From Rhizobium sp. ACO-34A (lineage in GTDB: Bacteria > Pseudomonadota > Alphaproteobacteria > Rhizobiales > Rhizobiaceae), in assembly GCA_002600635.1 (NCBI GenBank), contig CP021371.1, positions 3,537,001 to 3,601,000 of the forward strand: a stretch of DNA of 64,000 bases. Reading direction: 5' to 3'. Shown here piece by piece: positions 1 to 8,080 of this stretch; position 1 is the stretch's first letter, and every line of letters starts with the position of its first letter. The position numbers were made by a program, and so were the translations under genes. The notes below the pieces were generated by a model, which saw nothing but the letters and a program-made list of their open reading frames with translations, searched no databases and was not told where the DNA came from.

Positions 1-2303
1 GGGCCCTGAACGGCGATGACCGCCCACTGCTCGGTCGCAGACGTCAGCCACACCTTGAGATGCGGGAATTCGGTCTGCAGATAATCTTCCATGTGGTTCA
101 GCACGCGCGGCGCGCCGCCGGTCGTGGTCGTCACATGGAAGCGGTCTTCGGCGAGACGTCCGACGACACCGTCGTCATAAACGAAGCCGTCGTCGCGGGT
201 CATGATGCCGTAGCGGCACTTGCCGGGCTTCAGCGTATCCCAGGCATTGGTGTACATCAGGTTCAGGAACTCGGCCGCATCCGGGCCGACAACCTCGATT
301 TTGCCGAGCGTGGTCGCGTTGAACACACCGGCGGTCTCGCGAACTGTCTTGCACTCGCGGTTGACGGCGGCATGCATGTCTTCACCCGGACGCGGATAGT
401 ACCAGGCGCGCTTCCAGTTGCCGACGTCCTCAAACTCGGCGCCGAGCGACGTTTCGAGATCGTGCATCGGCGTCTTGCGGGTGGGGTCGAACAGATCGCC
501 ACGCGAATGGTTGATCAGCGTACCGAAGGTCACCGGCGTATAGGGAGCGCGGAAGGTGGTGAGACCGACCTTCGGGATTTCCTTGCCGAGCATTTCCGCA
601 GCGATGGCAAGGCCATGCATGTTGGAAAGCTTGCCCTGATCCGACGCCATGCCGTTGGTGGTGAAGCGCTTGATGTGCTCGATCGAGTGCATGCCCTCGC
701 GAACGGCGAGACGGATGTCCTTGGCGCAGACGTCGTGCTGGAAGTCGATGAACGCCTTGACGTTGCTGTCGCGTCCCGCCCCTTCCGCAGCCCCGATCAT
801 GCCGCCGGTCCAGCCGTAAGCGTTGACGCCGGTGGGAGCCTGCGGAGCCGAACCGGTCGCGCCGGCGGCCTTGGCCATGGCGGCGCCTGCGGCCGAGCCC
901 TCATCGAGGATCGCCTGCAGATCGTCGACACCGTTGCAGGTGCCGATGCAGATGCTGTCCTGAACGTAGACGTCCGGCAGGAAGCGATCGTTGATCGCAT
1001 CGAACTTCAGCTTGCCGCGCGACTGCGAGAACAGGTGGACGGAAGGCGTCCAGCCGGCTGAAACGATCAGCGCATCGACCTCGATCTTGCGGGCGGAACC
1101 ACCGCCATTGCGCTTGACCGACATGGAACGGACGCGGAGACGCCCGGAGGTGTCGGCGACGTAGTGGCCGGTCAGCACCTCGATGCCGAGCGAACGGGCT
1201 TCCGTCAGCACCTTTTCGCCGGGCTTTTCGCGGCAATCGACGATCGCAGCGACGGTCACGCCCGCCTTGCGCAGGTCGATGGCGGTTTCATAGGCCGAGT
1301 CGTGCGCGGCATAGACGCCGACTTTCGCACCGACGGCGACGCCGTAGTGGTTGAGGTAGGTGCGAGCGGCCGAAGCCAGCATGATGCCGGGACGGTCGTT
1401 GTTTGCGAAGACCATATGGCGTTCGATCGAACCGGTGGCGAGAACCACTTTCTTCGTCCGCACCTGCCAGAGCCGCTCGCGCGGCGTCTTTTTCGACGGC
1501 CTGGCGACGTGATCGGTCACGCGCTCGGCAAGACCGACGAAATTGTGGTTGTAGTAGCCGAAGGCCGTCGTGCGGGTCAGGACCTGAACGTTCGGCATGG
1601 CCTTCAGCCGGGCCGCCGTCGCCTGAGCCCAGTCATAGCCGCCCTGGCCATCGACGGTTGCGCCGGTGTCGTAATGGAAAGCGCCGCCGACTTCGGGCTG
1701 TTCGTCGCAGAGGATAACCTTCGCGCCGGTTTCGGCAGCAGCAACTGCCGCAGAAAGGCCTGCCGCGCCGCCACCGACGACGAGAACGTCGCAATGCACG
1801 TAACGGGTGGAATAGTGATCCGTATCTTCTTCCTTTGGCGCAACGCCGAGACCGGCAGCGCGACGGATGAAAGGCTCGTAGACCGAGTGCCAGAAGCTCT
1901 TCGGCCACATGAAGGTCTTGTAGTAGAAGCCGGCTGCGAAGAAGGGCGAGAAGAAGTCGTTGATCTCACCGATGTCGAGCGACAGCGACGGCCAGCGGTT
2001 CTGCGTCTCGACCTTCATGCCATCGAACACTTCCTGCACGGTGGCGCGGACGTTCGGCTGACGGCGGGCGGCATCACGGGAAATGTCGAGCAACGCATTC
2101 GGCTCTTCCGGACCGGCGGTCAGGATGCCGCGCGGACGGTGATACTTGAACGAGCGTCCGGCGAGGTGCATGCCATTGGCCAGCATGGCGGAGGCGACGG
2201 TATCGCCCTCGAATGCCGTCAGGCTGCGGCCGTCGATGGTGAAGCGTGCGGTGCGGGCGGGCGTCAGGCGGCCCTTGCCGGCGATACGATTGGCGCCGCT
2301 CAT
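1..2303 (-). CDS. soxA: Sarcosine oxidase alpha subunit (C-terminal part outside window)
   Basis: Large subunit of heterotetrameric sarcosine oxidase, which demethylates sarcosine to glycine and transfers the one-carbon unit to tetrahydrofolate, making H2O2. The reading frame is open from ATG at 2303 to the window edge (about 767 codons; family about 990 residues, so the C-terminal GcvT-like folate-binding part is missing). The N-terminus reads MSGANRIAGKGRL, typical of this subunit, and a dinucleotide-binding segment VLVVGGGAAGLSAA is encoded near 1740-1790. The start overlaps the soxD stop by 4 bp (ATGA), so the two are translationally coupled. A soxG gamma gene would be expected just beyond base 1. 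Confidence 0.93.
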   Translation of the reverse strand, partial: MSGANRIAGKGRLTPARTARFTIDGRSLTAFEGDTVASAMLANGMHLAGRSFKYHRPRGILTAGPEEPNALLDISRDAARRQPNVRATVQEVFDGMKVETQNRWPSLSLDIGEINDFFSPFFAAGFYYKTFMWPKSFWHSVYEPFIRRAAGLGVAPKEEDTDHYSTRYVHCDVLVVGGGAAGLSAAVAAAETGAKVILCDEQPEVGGAFHYDTGATVDGQGGYDWAQATAARLKAMPNVQVLTRTTAFGYYNHNFVGLAERVTDHVARPSKKTPRERLWQVRTKKVVLATGSIERHMVFANNDRPGIMLASAARTYLNHYGVAVGAKVGVYAAHDSAYETAIDLRKAGVTVAAIVDCREKPGEKVLTEARSLGIEVLTGHYVADTSGRLRVRSMSVKRNGGGSARKIEVDALIVSAGWTPSVHLFSQSRGKLKFDAINDRFLPDVYVQDSICIGTCNGVDDLQAILDEGSAAGAAMAKAAGATGSAPQAPTGVNAYGWTGGMIGAAEGAGRDSNVKAFIDFQHDVCAKDIRLAVREGMHSIEHIKRFTTNGMASDQGKLSNMHGLAIAAEMLGKEIPKVGLTTFRAPYTPVTFGTLINHSRGDLFDPTRKTPMHDLETSLGAEFEDVGNWKRAWYYPRPGEDMHAAVNRECKTVRETAGVFNATTLGKIEVVGPDAAEFLNLMYTNAWDTLKPGKCRYGIMTRDDGFVYDDGVVGRLAEDRFHVTTTTGGAPRVLNHMEDYLQTEFPHLKVWLTSATEQWAVIAVQG

Positions 2304-2620
2304 TTCGACGCTCCCTTCTGGTCGGCGGACGGGAGGAAGGCGGAAACATCCGGCTTCGGCTCACCGGCCTTGTAGGTCAGGTGGATCTTGTCGCTGACGG
2401 TGTCGCGAACCGCGTTGAAGAAGCGACCGCAGCCGCTCATGTGGCGCCAGCGTTCGAAGATGAGACCCTTCGGGTTATCACGGAAGAAGAAGAATTCGGC
2501 GAATTCCTCGTCGGAGATGTCGGCGATGTTGGCCGGGCGGACGATATGCGCCTCGCCGGCGGAGCGAAACTCGAGCTCGGAGCGCTCTTCTTCGCAGTAT
2601 GGGCATTTGATGATCAGCAT
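2300..2620 (-). CDS. soxD: Sarcosine oxidase delta subunit
   Basis: Small zinc-binding subunit of heterotetrameric sarcosine oxidase, 106 residues, the usual family length. The N-terminus MLIIKCPYCEEER carries Cys6 and Cys9, and RWRHMSGCGRFF carries His60 and Cys64, which together form the expected zinc site (C-X2-C plus His and Cys). It lies 19 bp after soxB and overlaps soxA by 4 bp, giving the order soxB-soxD-soxA on the minus strand, as in most rhizobia and pseudomonads. Confidence 0.93.
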   Translation of the reverse strand: MLIIKCPYCEEERSELEFRSAGEAHIVRPANIADISDEEFAEFFFFRDNPKGLIFERWRHMSGCGRFFNAVRDTVSDKIHLTYKAGEPKPDVSAFLPSADQKGASK

Positions 2621-2639
2621 GATGGGCGATCCTTCGAAA

Positions 2640-3902
2640 TCAGTGCGCCACGGCGGCCGCTGCCGCCTCGTCGATCAGACGGCCGGTGCGGAAGCGGTCG
2701 AGCGTCAGGCCGGCGGCGAGGCGATGCGGCTCGCCCCGGGCGATCAGATGGGCGAAGAGGTTCGCCGAGCCCGGCGTCGCCTTGAAGCCGCCGGTACCCC
2801 AGCCGCAGTTGACGAAGAGGCCCGGAACCGGCGTCACGCTCTGGATTGGCGAACGGTCGGAGGTGTTGTCGGTGATACCGCCCCACTGGCGCATCATCTT
2901 GACGCGGCGGAACATCGGGAAGAGTTCGCAGATGGCATCCAGCGTGTGCGTGATGATCTGCAGGCCACCGGTCTGCGAATAGGAATTGTACTGGTCGGTA
3001 CCCGCGCCGATGACGAACTCGCCCTTGTCCGACTGCGAGATATAGGCATGCACCGTGTTGGACATGACCACGCAGGGGAAGATCGGCTTCATCGGTTCTG
3101 ACACCAGAGCCTGCAGCGGCTGGCTCATCAGCGGCACGCGCACGCCGGCCATTCCCATGACGACCGTGTTATGACCCGAGGCCGAAACGCCGATCTTCTT
3201 GGCGCCGATGAAACCGCGCGTCGTATCGACGCCGGTGACTTCACCGTTCGGACCACGACGGATGCCGGTGACCTCGGTATTCTGGATGATGTGGACGCCA
3301 CGGTCGGAAGCCGCGCGGGCATAACCCCAGGCTACAGCATCGTGACGGGCCGTGCCGCCGCGGCGCTGGAGTGCTGCGCCGTTGATTGGGAAGCGCGCCG
3401 TCTTGGAAATGTCGAGCGGCTTGCAGAAGTCCTTTGCCTGTTCCGGCGTCAGCCACTCGTTATCGATGCCATAGAGATTGTTGGCATTGATATGGCGCTT
3501 GAAGGACTGCATGTCATGAATGTTATGCGACAGCATCAGGACGCCGCGCGGCGAATACATGACGTTGTAGTTGAGCTCCTGGCTCAGCCCTTCCCAGAGC
3601 TTCAGCGAGTGCTCGAAAATGTCCATGCTCTCTTCATAGAGATAGTTGGACCGGATGATCGTGGTGTTTCGGCCGGTATTGCCGCCGCCGAGCCAGCCCT
3701 TTTCGATCACCGCGACATTGGTGATGCCATGCTCCTTGGCAAGGTAATAGGCTGCTCCGAGACCGTGGCCGCCGCCACCGATGATGATGACGTCGTAGGA
3801 TTGACGCGGCTCGGGAGAGACCCACTGGGCTTCCCAGCCCTTGTGGGCACGCAGCGCCTCGCGTGCTACGGCAAAGACCGAATATTTGCGCATTCGCCTC
3901 AA
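2640..3902 (-). CDS. soxB: Sarcosine oxidase beta subunit
   Basis: Catalytic flavoprotein subunit (420 residues) that oxidises sarcosine at a non-covalent FAD and shares a covalent FMN with the alpha subunit. The FAD-binding glycine motif DVIIIGGGGHGLGAAYYLA is near residues 38-56. The segment GGTARHDAVAWGYARAA, near residue 185, is in the region where the family carries its FMN-linked histidine. It is the first gene of the sox operon. The start MRRMRKYSVFAV could also be the fourth codon (ATG at 3893); the difference is trivial. Divergent from rpsU across a 291-bp spacer. Confidence 0.95.
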   Translation of the reverse strand: MRRMRKYSVFAVAREALRAHKGWEAQWVSPEPRQSYDVIIIGGGGHGLGAAYYLAKEHGITNVAVIEKGWLGGGNTGRNTTIIRSNYLYEESMDIFEHSLKLWEGLSQELNYNVMYSPRGVLMLSHNIHDMQSFKRHINANNLYGIDNEWLTPEQAKDFCKPLDISKTARFPINGAALQRRGGTARHDAVAWGYARAASDRGVHIIQNTEVTGIRRGPNGEVTGVDTTRGFIGAKKIGVSASGHNTVVMGMAGVRVPLMSQPLQALVSEPMKPIFPCVVMSNTVHAYISQSDKGEFVIGAGTDQYNSYSQTGGLQIITHTLDAICELFPMFRRVKMMRQWGGITDNTSDRSPIQSVTPVPGLFVNCGWGTGGFKATPGSANLFAHLIARGEPHRLAAGLTLDRFRTGRLIDEAAAAAVAH

Positions 3903-3940
3903 ACTCCTGTAGGTTCAGGCAATTGGGTAGGACCAAACAA

Positions 3941-3986
3941 GTCGCAAATCAATATGCGTCACGACGGTCTTTTTGCGACGCATTGA
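3941..3986. promoter_or_regulatory. Inverted repeats in the soxB-rpsU spacer
   Basis: GTCGCAAA at 3941-3948 is mirrored by TTTGCGAC at 3972-3979, and the adjoining TCAATATGCGTC (3949-3960) is mirrored, with a 2-nt offset, by GACGCATTGA (3977-3986). The element sits 38-85 bp before the soxB start, where an operator would be expected. No regulator gene is adjacent. Operator function is inferred from symmetry and position only. Confidence 0.4.
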
Positions 3987-4193
3987 CGACCGGCTTTCGA
4001 CACGTCCGACATATCCTCGGTCGCTGCAAACTTTTTTATCCGGAGGGCTTGCAGTCTGCATCTAGACTTCCATGAAGTGATCTGGTAATTGGCGTCCCCA
4101 ATCGACGGCCTTCGGGCTGAGCGAAGCTATATTATTTCCGTCGACTCGGATATCGGCGGATTATCAACTCAAAACCTAAGGAACGGGATAGAC

Positions 4194-4418
4194 GTGCAGG
4201 TACTTGTCCGCGACAACAACGTTGATCAGGCGCTCCGCGCTCTCAAGAAGAAGATGCAGCGCGAAGGCATTTTCCGCGAAATGAAGATGCGCGATTACTA
4301 CGAGAAGCCCTCGCAGAAGCGCGCTCGCGAAAAGGCGGAAGCCGTCCGCCGCGTTCGCAAGCTGGCCCGTAAGCGCGCCCAGCGCGAAGGTCTCATTGCG
4401 GCACGTCCCGGCCGTTGA
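4194..4418 (+). CDS. rpsU: 30S ribosomal protein S21
   Basis: Small-subunit ribosomal protein S21, 74 residues, in the usual range. The GTG start at 4194 is chosen because the family begins [20 protein letters not shown]; a purine-rich AAGGAACGGG lies just upstream (4178-4187). An upstream in-frame ATG at 4089 would add 35 residues foreign to the family. The lysine/arginine-rich C-terminus [12 protein letters not shown] is typical. Followed by a strong intrinsic terminator at 4452-4485, so it is probably monocistronic. Confidence 0.96.
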   Translation: MQVLVRDNNVDQALRALKKKMQREGIFREMKMRDYYEKPSQKRAREKAEAVRRVRKLARKRAQREGLIAARPGR

Positions 4419-4451
4419 TCGGTCGTTTTTTGGACGTTTTCCGATGATCTA

Positions 4452-4485
4452 AGGGCGGAGGCGAAGGGTTCGCCGCCGCTCTTTT
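4452..4485 (+). terminator. Intrinsic terminator of rpsU
   Basis: GGCGAA (4459-4464) pairs with TTCGCC around a GGG loop. After one mismatch the stem extends by seven more pairs (AGGGCGG with CCGCTCT, one G-U pair) and ends in TTTT. Confidence 0.8.
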
Positions 4486-4541
4486 GATATTCAGCTCCAC
4501 GTGCTGCCGCGCCCAGAATCTGATGCGGACGGTGCGTCCGA

Positions 4542-5417
4542 ATGATGGCAGTCATGACCGCACAACTTCTTTCTCAGTCTCTCGAAACCCTTTCCGCCCG
4601 CAGCCTTCGGCGCGGTGGCCTTGCCGTTGCAATGATCACGGCTCTCGGCCTTGCAGGGTGCCAGACGACCGAAACGTCGGACATGATCAAGATCGACCGC
4701 GATCAGGGCTCGCAGGAAAACATCGCCTCGCTCTCGCAGGTCATCAGCACCAACCCGAACGATCCGGAAGGCTATAATGTCCGCGGATCGGCTTACGGTC
4801 GCGCCGGCCAGTTCAGCAAGGCACTGTCCGACTTCAATGTCGCGCTTCAGCTCAATCCGAACTTCTATCAGGCCTATGCGAACCGGGCGCTGGTCTATCG
4901 CAACATGGGCAAGCCGGTCGAAGCCGCAGCAGACTACAACGCCGCGCTGAAGATCAATGCGAACTACGACGTCGCCTATATCGGTCGCGGCAACATCTAT
5001 CGTCAGGCCGGTCGCATCGACGAAGCCTTCAGCGATTTCAACCGCGCCATCCAGCTCGACACCACCGACGGCCGCGCCTACCACAATCGTGGCCTGATCT
5101 ATCAGGTGCGCGGCCAGCACGACAAGGCGATCGACGACTTCTCGAAGGCCATCTCGCTCTCCCCGAGCTCGCCTGAGCCGTATAACGGCCGCGGTATCTC
5201 CTATGTCGCCCTGAACGACGACGAAAACGCATTCGCCGACTTCAACCATGCGATCGAGCTGAACGGCCGGATTGCCGAATCCTGGGCCAACCAGGCGCTG
5301 ATCTACGAGCGCCGCGGCGACAAGGCACGCGCTGCCAAGTCCTATTCCCACGCGCTGCAGCTTGATCCGAAGTATGCGCCGGCAAAGCAGGGCCTCGCCC
5401 GCACCCGCGGCGTCTGA
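4542..5417 (+). CDS. TPR-repeat lipoprotein (NlpI-like)
   Basis: Predicted outer-membrane or periplasmic lipoprotein, about 291 residues. The N-terminus has a hydrophobic stretch ending in the lipobox LGLAGCQTT, so Cys at about residue 40 should be lipidated. Then come about six tandem tetratricopeptide units of 34 residues (for example AYANRALVYRNMGKPVEAA and AYIGRGNIYRQAGRIDEA). Such proteins serve as scaffolds, often in envelope or peptidoglycan turnover; the partner is not visible here. The start may be ATG at 4554 (MTAQLL) instead of 4542. It sits 56 bp after the rpsU terminator with its own terminator, so it is a single-gene unit. Confidence 0.85.
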   Translation: MMAVMTAQLLSQSLETLSARSLRRGGLAVAMITALGLAGCQTTETSDMIKIDRDQGSQENIASLSQVISTNPNDPEGYNVRGSAYGRAGQFSKALSDFNVALQLNPNFYQAYANRALVYRNMGKPVEAAADYNAALKINANYDVAYIGRGNIYRQAGRIDEAFSDFNRAIQLDTTDGRAYHNRGLIYQVRGQHDKAIDDFSKAISLSPSSPEPYNGRGISYVALNDDENAFADFNHAIELNGRIAESWANQALIYERRGDKARAAKSYSHALQLDPKYAPAKQGLARTRGV

Positions 5418-5472
5418 TCTCCCGGACAGATCCGGAAGGCAGGCTTCGGCCCACCTCCGAAATGACAGACAG

Positions 5473-5508
5473 AAAAAGGCGTTGCGACATCCATCGCAGC
5501 GCCTTTTG
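5473..5508. terminator. Bidirectional intrinsic terminator
   Basis: AAAAAGGCG-T-TGCGA and TCGCA-G-CGCCTTTT form a long stem with A-rich and T-rich flanks. It can end both the TPR lipoprotein transcript and the converging membrane-protein operon. Confidence 0.8.
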
Positions 5509-5557
5509 CATGTGCGCCATAAGCCAGATCGGCCTGCGCACTTCAGGTGGAAAGACT

Positions 5558-6379
5558 TTATTCGACGATAAGGCAGAAGGGACCGAGCGCGTGCTCGCGG
5601 CACATCGTCCGGTAACGGGCGATCATGATCGCTCCGGCCAAGCCACCCGCAACGATCAGAGCGATGCTGGCAAAGGCAAAGCCTATGGCCGCGGTCGAAA
5701 GTCCGCCAAAGGCCGTGAGAACGACGGCCGCCAGCGGCAGCTTGCGCTCATCGGCGGAGAGCACCACGACAATCCCCATTGCGGTTGAAAGCATGACCGT
5801 CAGCAGGAAGAAGCCGGGAACCAGCCACACTGCAAACAACACCAGCGCAATCGCGGCCAGACCGACCAGCACCAACCGGAACGGCTCAAGCGAATGAAGC
5901 CGCCTCGACAGGCCAAATCTGAGCCTGCGAAACACCAGCGACATACCTCCGCCGAACGCGGCGGCACCAAAAAGGGTGGCGACCGCAGTGCCCAACGAAC
6001 GCTCGAATTCGGTTGCGATCATGCGATCGTCCCAGAACTGCGCACCCATGCTCACGACAGAAAACGACAACAAAACGGCGACAACGCCATGCACAGCCAG
6101 CAGGCCGGCCAGCAATTGCGCGATGCTCTTCGAAGGCGTTGCCAGCGCCAGCCAGCCACCGAGGCTCCCGCCCACGGCAAGGGCCAGAAAACCGATCAGC
6201 CAGCCGCCGAAAGTCGGCTCCGCCGCGGCAAGGCCGATCATGATGCACAGGATCAGCGCAAGGCCGACCAGCCAGAAATCGGATTTCCCGCGGGAATGCG
6301 ATCTGTTGGCCCGACCGATGGAAAAGATGAGGAACGCAATTGCCGCAAGCTCCGCCACTGCGGCCAGGCCACTACCCAT
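5558..6379 (-). CDS. Polytopic membrane protein of unknown function
   Basis: About 273 residues from ATG at 6379 (MGSGLAAVAELAAIAFLIF), almost entirely hydrophobic, with about eight predicted transmembrane helices separated by short basic loops. No family motif is recognised. The start is set at 6379 because it overlaps the stop of the upstream gene by 8 bp, indicating translational coupling; longer upstream starts would read far into that gene. It is the third gene of a unit headed by the cytochrome oxidase subunit IV gene, which hints at an inner-membrane role, but no function can be claimed. Confidence 0.7.
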   Translation of the reverse strand: MGSGLAAVAELAAIAFLIFSIGRANRSHSRGKSDFWLVGLALILCIMIGLAAAEPTFGGWLIGFLALAVGGSLGGWLALATPSKSIAQLLAGLLAVHGVVAVLLSFSVVSMGAQFWDDRMIATEFERSLGTAVATLFGAAAFGGGMSLVFRRLRFGLSRRLHSLEPFRLVLVGLAAIALVLFAVWLVPGFFLLTVMLSTAMGIVVVLSADERKLPLAAVVLTAFGGLSTAAIGFAFASIALIVAGGLAGAIMIARYRTMCREHALGPFCLIVE

Positions 6380-6686
6380 TGCGTCCACCTTTTTCGTCGG
6401 TCGAGAAACCCGGGCCGGTGCGCCAGGCAAGAATAAGGCCGGACACCAGTCCGGCCGATGAAAGAGCGAGAGCTATGAAGGCGATCGTGCGACCCATGCC
6501 ACCCGGCAGCCTGCCCGTCGCATAGACGGAGGCCGCCGCCAGCGCCGCCGCGAGAAGTCCCGCCGCCAGCACGAGCGTGTTGCGAAAATCGCGCTTTGTC
6601 CCCACTCCGATCACGAGACCGGCAACGACAGCCAGTGCGAACACGGCCAGCCGAAAGAGAAACGGATCGGAAGCTTCTGAAAGCAT
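6372..6686 (-). CDS. Small membrane protein of unknown function
   Basis: 104 residues with three hydrophobic segments (for example LAVFALAVVAGLVIGVG and AFIALALSSAGLVSGLIL). No recognisable domain. It follows the cytochrome oxidase subunit IV gene by 25 bp and overlaps the next membrane gene by 8 bp, so the three are likely cotranscribed. Codon use and GC content resemble the neighbours. Confidence 0.65.
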   Translation of the reverse strand: MLSEASDPFLFRLAVFALAVVAGLVIGVGTKRDFRNTLVLAAGLLAAALAAASVYATGRLPGGMGRTIAFIALALSSAGLVSGLILAWRTGPGFSTDEKGGRNG

Positions 6687-6711
6687 CGAGGCGCTCGGTA
6701 CCGGGATATGC

Positions 6712-6936
6712 TCAGCGCAGCAGGAAGATGCCGGCAGCGCTCAGGACGACGAAGATAAGGAGGCCACCAAAGAAACCCGCGCCTCCCAGGAAGCCTGCGG
6801 CCATGCCGATCAGCAGCGCAACCAGGAGAGCCGTGCAATACTTGCTGCCGGCAATGAAAAGATCATAGGTCTTCTCATGCTCGGCATAATTCATCTGCGC
6901 TCCCGTTTCGACCGGACCCGCGTGATGTTCGCTCAT
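6712..6936 (-). CDS. aa3-type cytochrome c oxidase subunit IV
   Basis: 74-residue protein with the signature of the small alphaproteobacterial subunit IV: an aromatic/acidic stretch MNYAEHEKTYDLFIAGSKY followed by one or two transmembrane segments rich in Gly and Ala. This non-catalytic subunit sits in the inner membrane beside subunits I-III of the aa3 oxidase. GGGGAGATG lies just before the ATG at 6936. In many rhizobia this gene lies away from the main cox operon, as here; the two unknown membrane proteins that follow are the only local partners. Confidence 0.82.
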   Translation of the reverse strand: MSEHHAGPVETGAQMNYAEHEKTYDLFIAGSKYCTALLVALLIGMAAGFLGGAGFFGGLLIFVVLSAAGIFLLR

Positions 6937-7106
6937 GCTTCATCTCCCCTCATGCGAGCGCTTTCCCGGCGCTCTCAAAACCCGCAACGCTTATCTGCCG
7001 TGACAGAGACTCCCTAAGCGTCGCCTCCGCATAAGGAGATACACAATGCCGCAGCCAAGCGCAATCCGGCCGCTCCTCCGGAGCTTAACGAACAGTAGAT
7101 GAAGCG

Positions 7107-7862
7107 TCAGTAATCCAGCCCGGCAACGGCGCCGGCAATGAACCCTTTGGCGACCAACCGGGCCGAGGGCAGCACGGTTAGTGGCGTGAACACCGGTTTC
7201 CCGCCGCGTTCAAACATCAGGCGCCGTTCGTGGACGCCGGAATCGAAGAACGGATAGCGCTGCAGAAGCCGGTCGCCTGTCGTGTGGGTGTTTGTGGCGA
7301 GCAGCGTAAGCTCGAAACCATAGATATCGGCCATCCGGCGTTCGACCACGGTATCGGCATAGAACACGCGCTTGTAGAAGGCGGCATGCGCCGGGCGCAC
7401 ATGCTGCAGTACACGATCTGCCTTGAAGTATGCGGCGGCAACGATGCTCGGCCGAAGCGTGATATAGGGGATCACAGGCAGTTCGGCGGCAACGGCCGGG
7501 TCGGCGGCAAACCGCGCCGGATCGATCAGCGTGAGACCGGCATTCAGGAAGTTTTCCATCGCGTCGGGAAAAACCCCCGCCGATTGCGAAACGCGATGAT
7601 CCGGCGTCACATGATGCAGGCGGATGGTGCTGACCAGCTGTTCGAAATAATACACCCCGAACACATAGGCATGATCGTCGAAATCGGCGTCGTCGATGAG
7701 GCTGGAAGCCGAAACCGGCAGCACCTCGGCCGCCTTGTAGGCCTTGTAGCGCAGGCGCTCTATGTCTTCCATGTCTTCGCCGGTCTCGATGCGGCGGTAC
7801 TCGATGTCATCAAGGATCCGCATCAGTCTGTGGGCGAAGCCGTCCCCTCCCGAAGGCGCCAT
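7107..7862 (-). CDS. FeeM-like N-acyl amino acid synthase / GNAT-fold acyltransferase candidate
   Basis: 251 residues. The N-terminal part (YRRIETGEDMEDIERLRYKAYKAAEVL, then FGVYYFEQLVSTIRLHHVTPD) resembles the N-acyl amino acid synthase FeeM / autoinducer-synthase branch of the GNAT fold. In that branch an R-Y-x-A-Y motif and a strand with S-T-I-R-L precede the acyl-donor site. The expected reaction is transfer of a fatty acyl group from acyl-ACP to an amino acid, but the real substrate is unknown. It lies 218 bp downstream of a same-strand c-di-GMP protein gene; its own promoter region holds CtrA-like motifs. The start could also be ATG at 7823 (MRILDD). Family assignment is by pattern only. 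Confidence 0.6.
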   Translation of the reverse strand: MAPSGGDGFAHRLMRILDDIEYRRIETGEDMEDIERLRYKAYKAAEVLPVSASSLIDDADFDDHAYVFGVYYFEQLVSTIRLHHVTPDHRVSQSAGVFPDAMENFLNAGLTLIDPARFAADPAVAAELPVIPYITLRPSIVAAAYFKADRVLQHVRPAHAAFYKRVFYADTVVERRMADIYGFELTLLATNTHTTGDRLLQRYPFFDSGVHERRLMFERGGKPVFTPLTVLPSARLVAKGFIAGAVAGLDY

Positions 7863-7884
7863 GCTCTTGTTGTCTCGCTGATGA

Positions 7885-7990
7885 TTAACGAATTGTTAAG
7901 CATAGCTATCACGTGAAATGGCCTTGAGACACCTGGCAGGATTAGTGGGTTCCCGCGTTAATTTCTTGTTATGGTTAACAAATGGTAAAC
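7885..7990. promoter_or_regulatory. CtrA-like binding motifs before the FeeM-like gene
   Basis: TTAA-N7-TTAA at 7885-7899 matches the CtrA core exactly. A second TTAA-N7-TAAAC at 7975-7990 has one mismatch in the right half. Both lie in the AT-rich 218-bp spacer upstream of the 7862 start. CtrA is the conserved alphaproteobacterial cell-cycle regulator. The match is to a short motif in AT-rich DNA, so chance is possible. Confidence 0.4.
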
Positions 7991-8080
7991 GCCGATATCT
8001 GCACAAGAACCTGTGGCGCCGATTGGACCAACAAACGGGGATGAATTGTCAGGAAATGGAACAGCCGGAGACGGGAAGTC

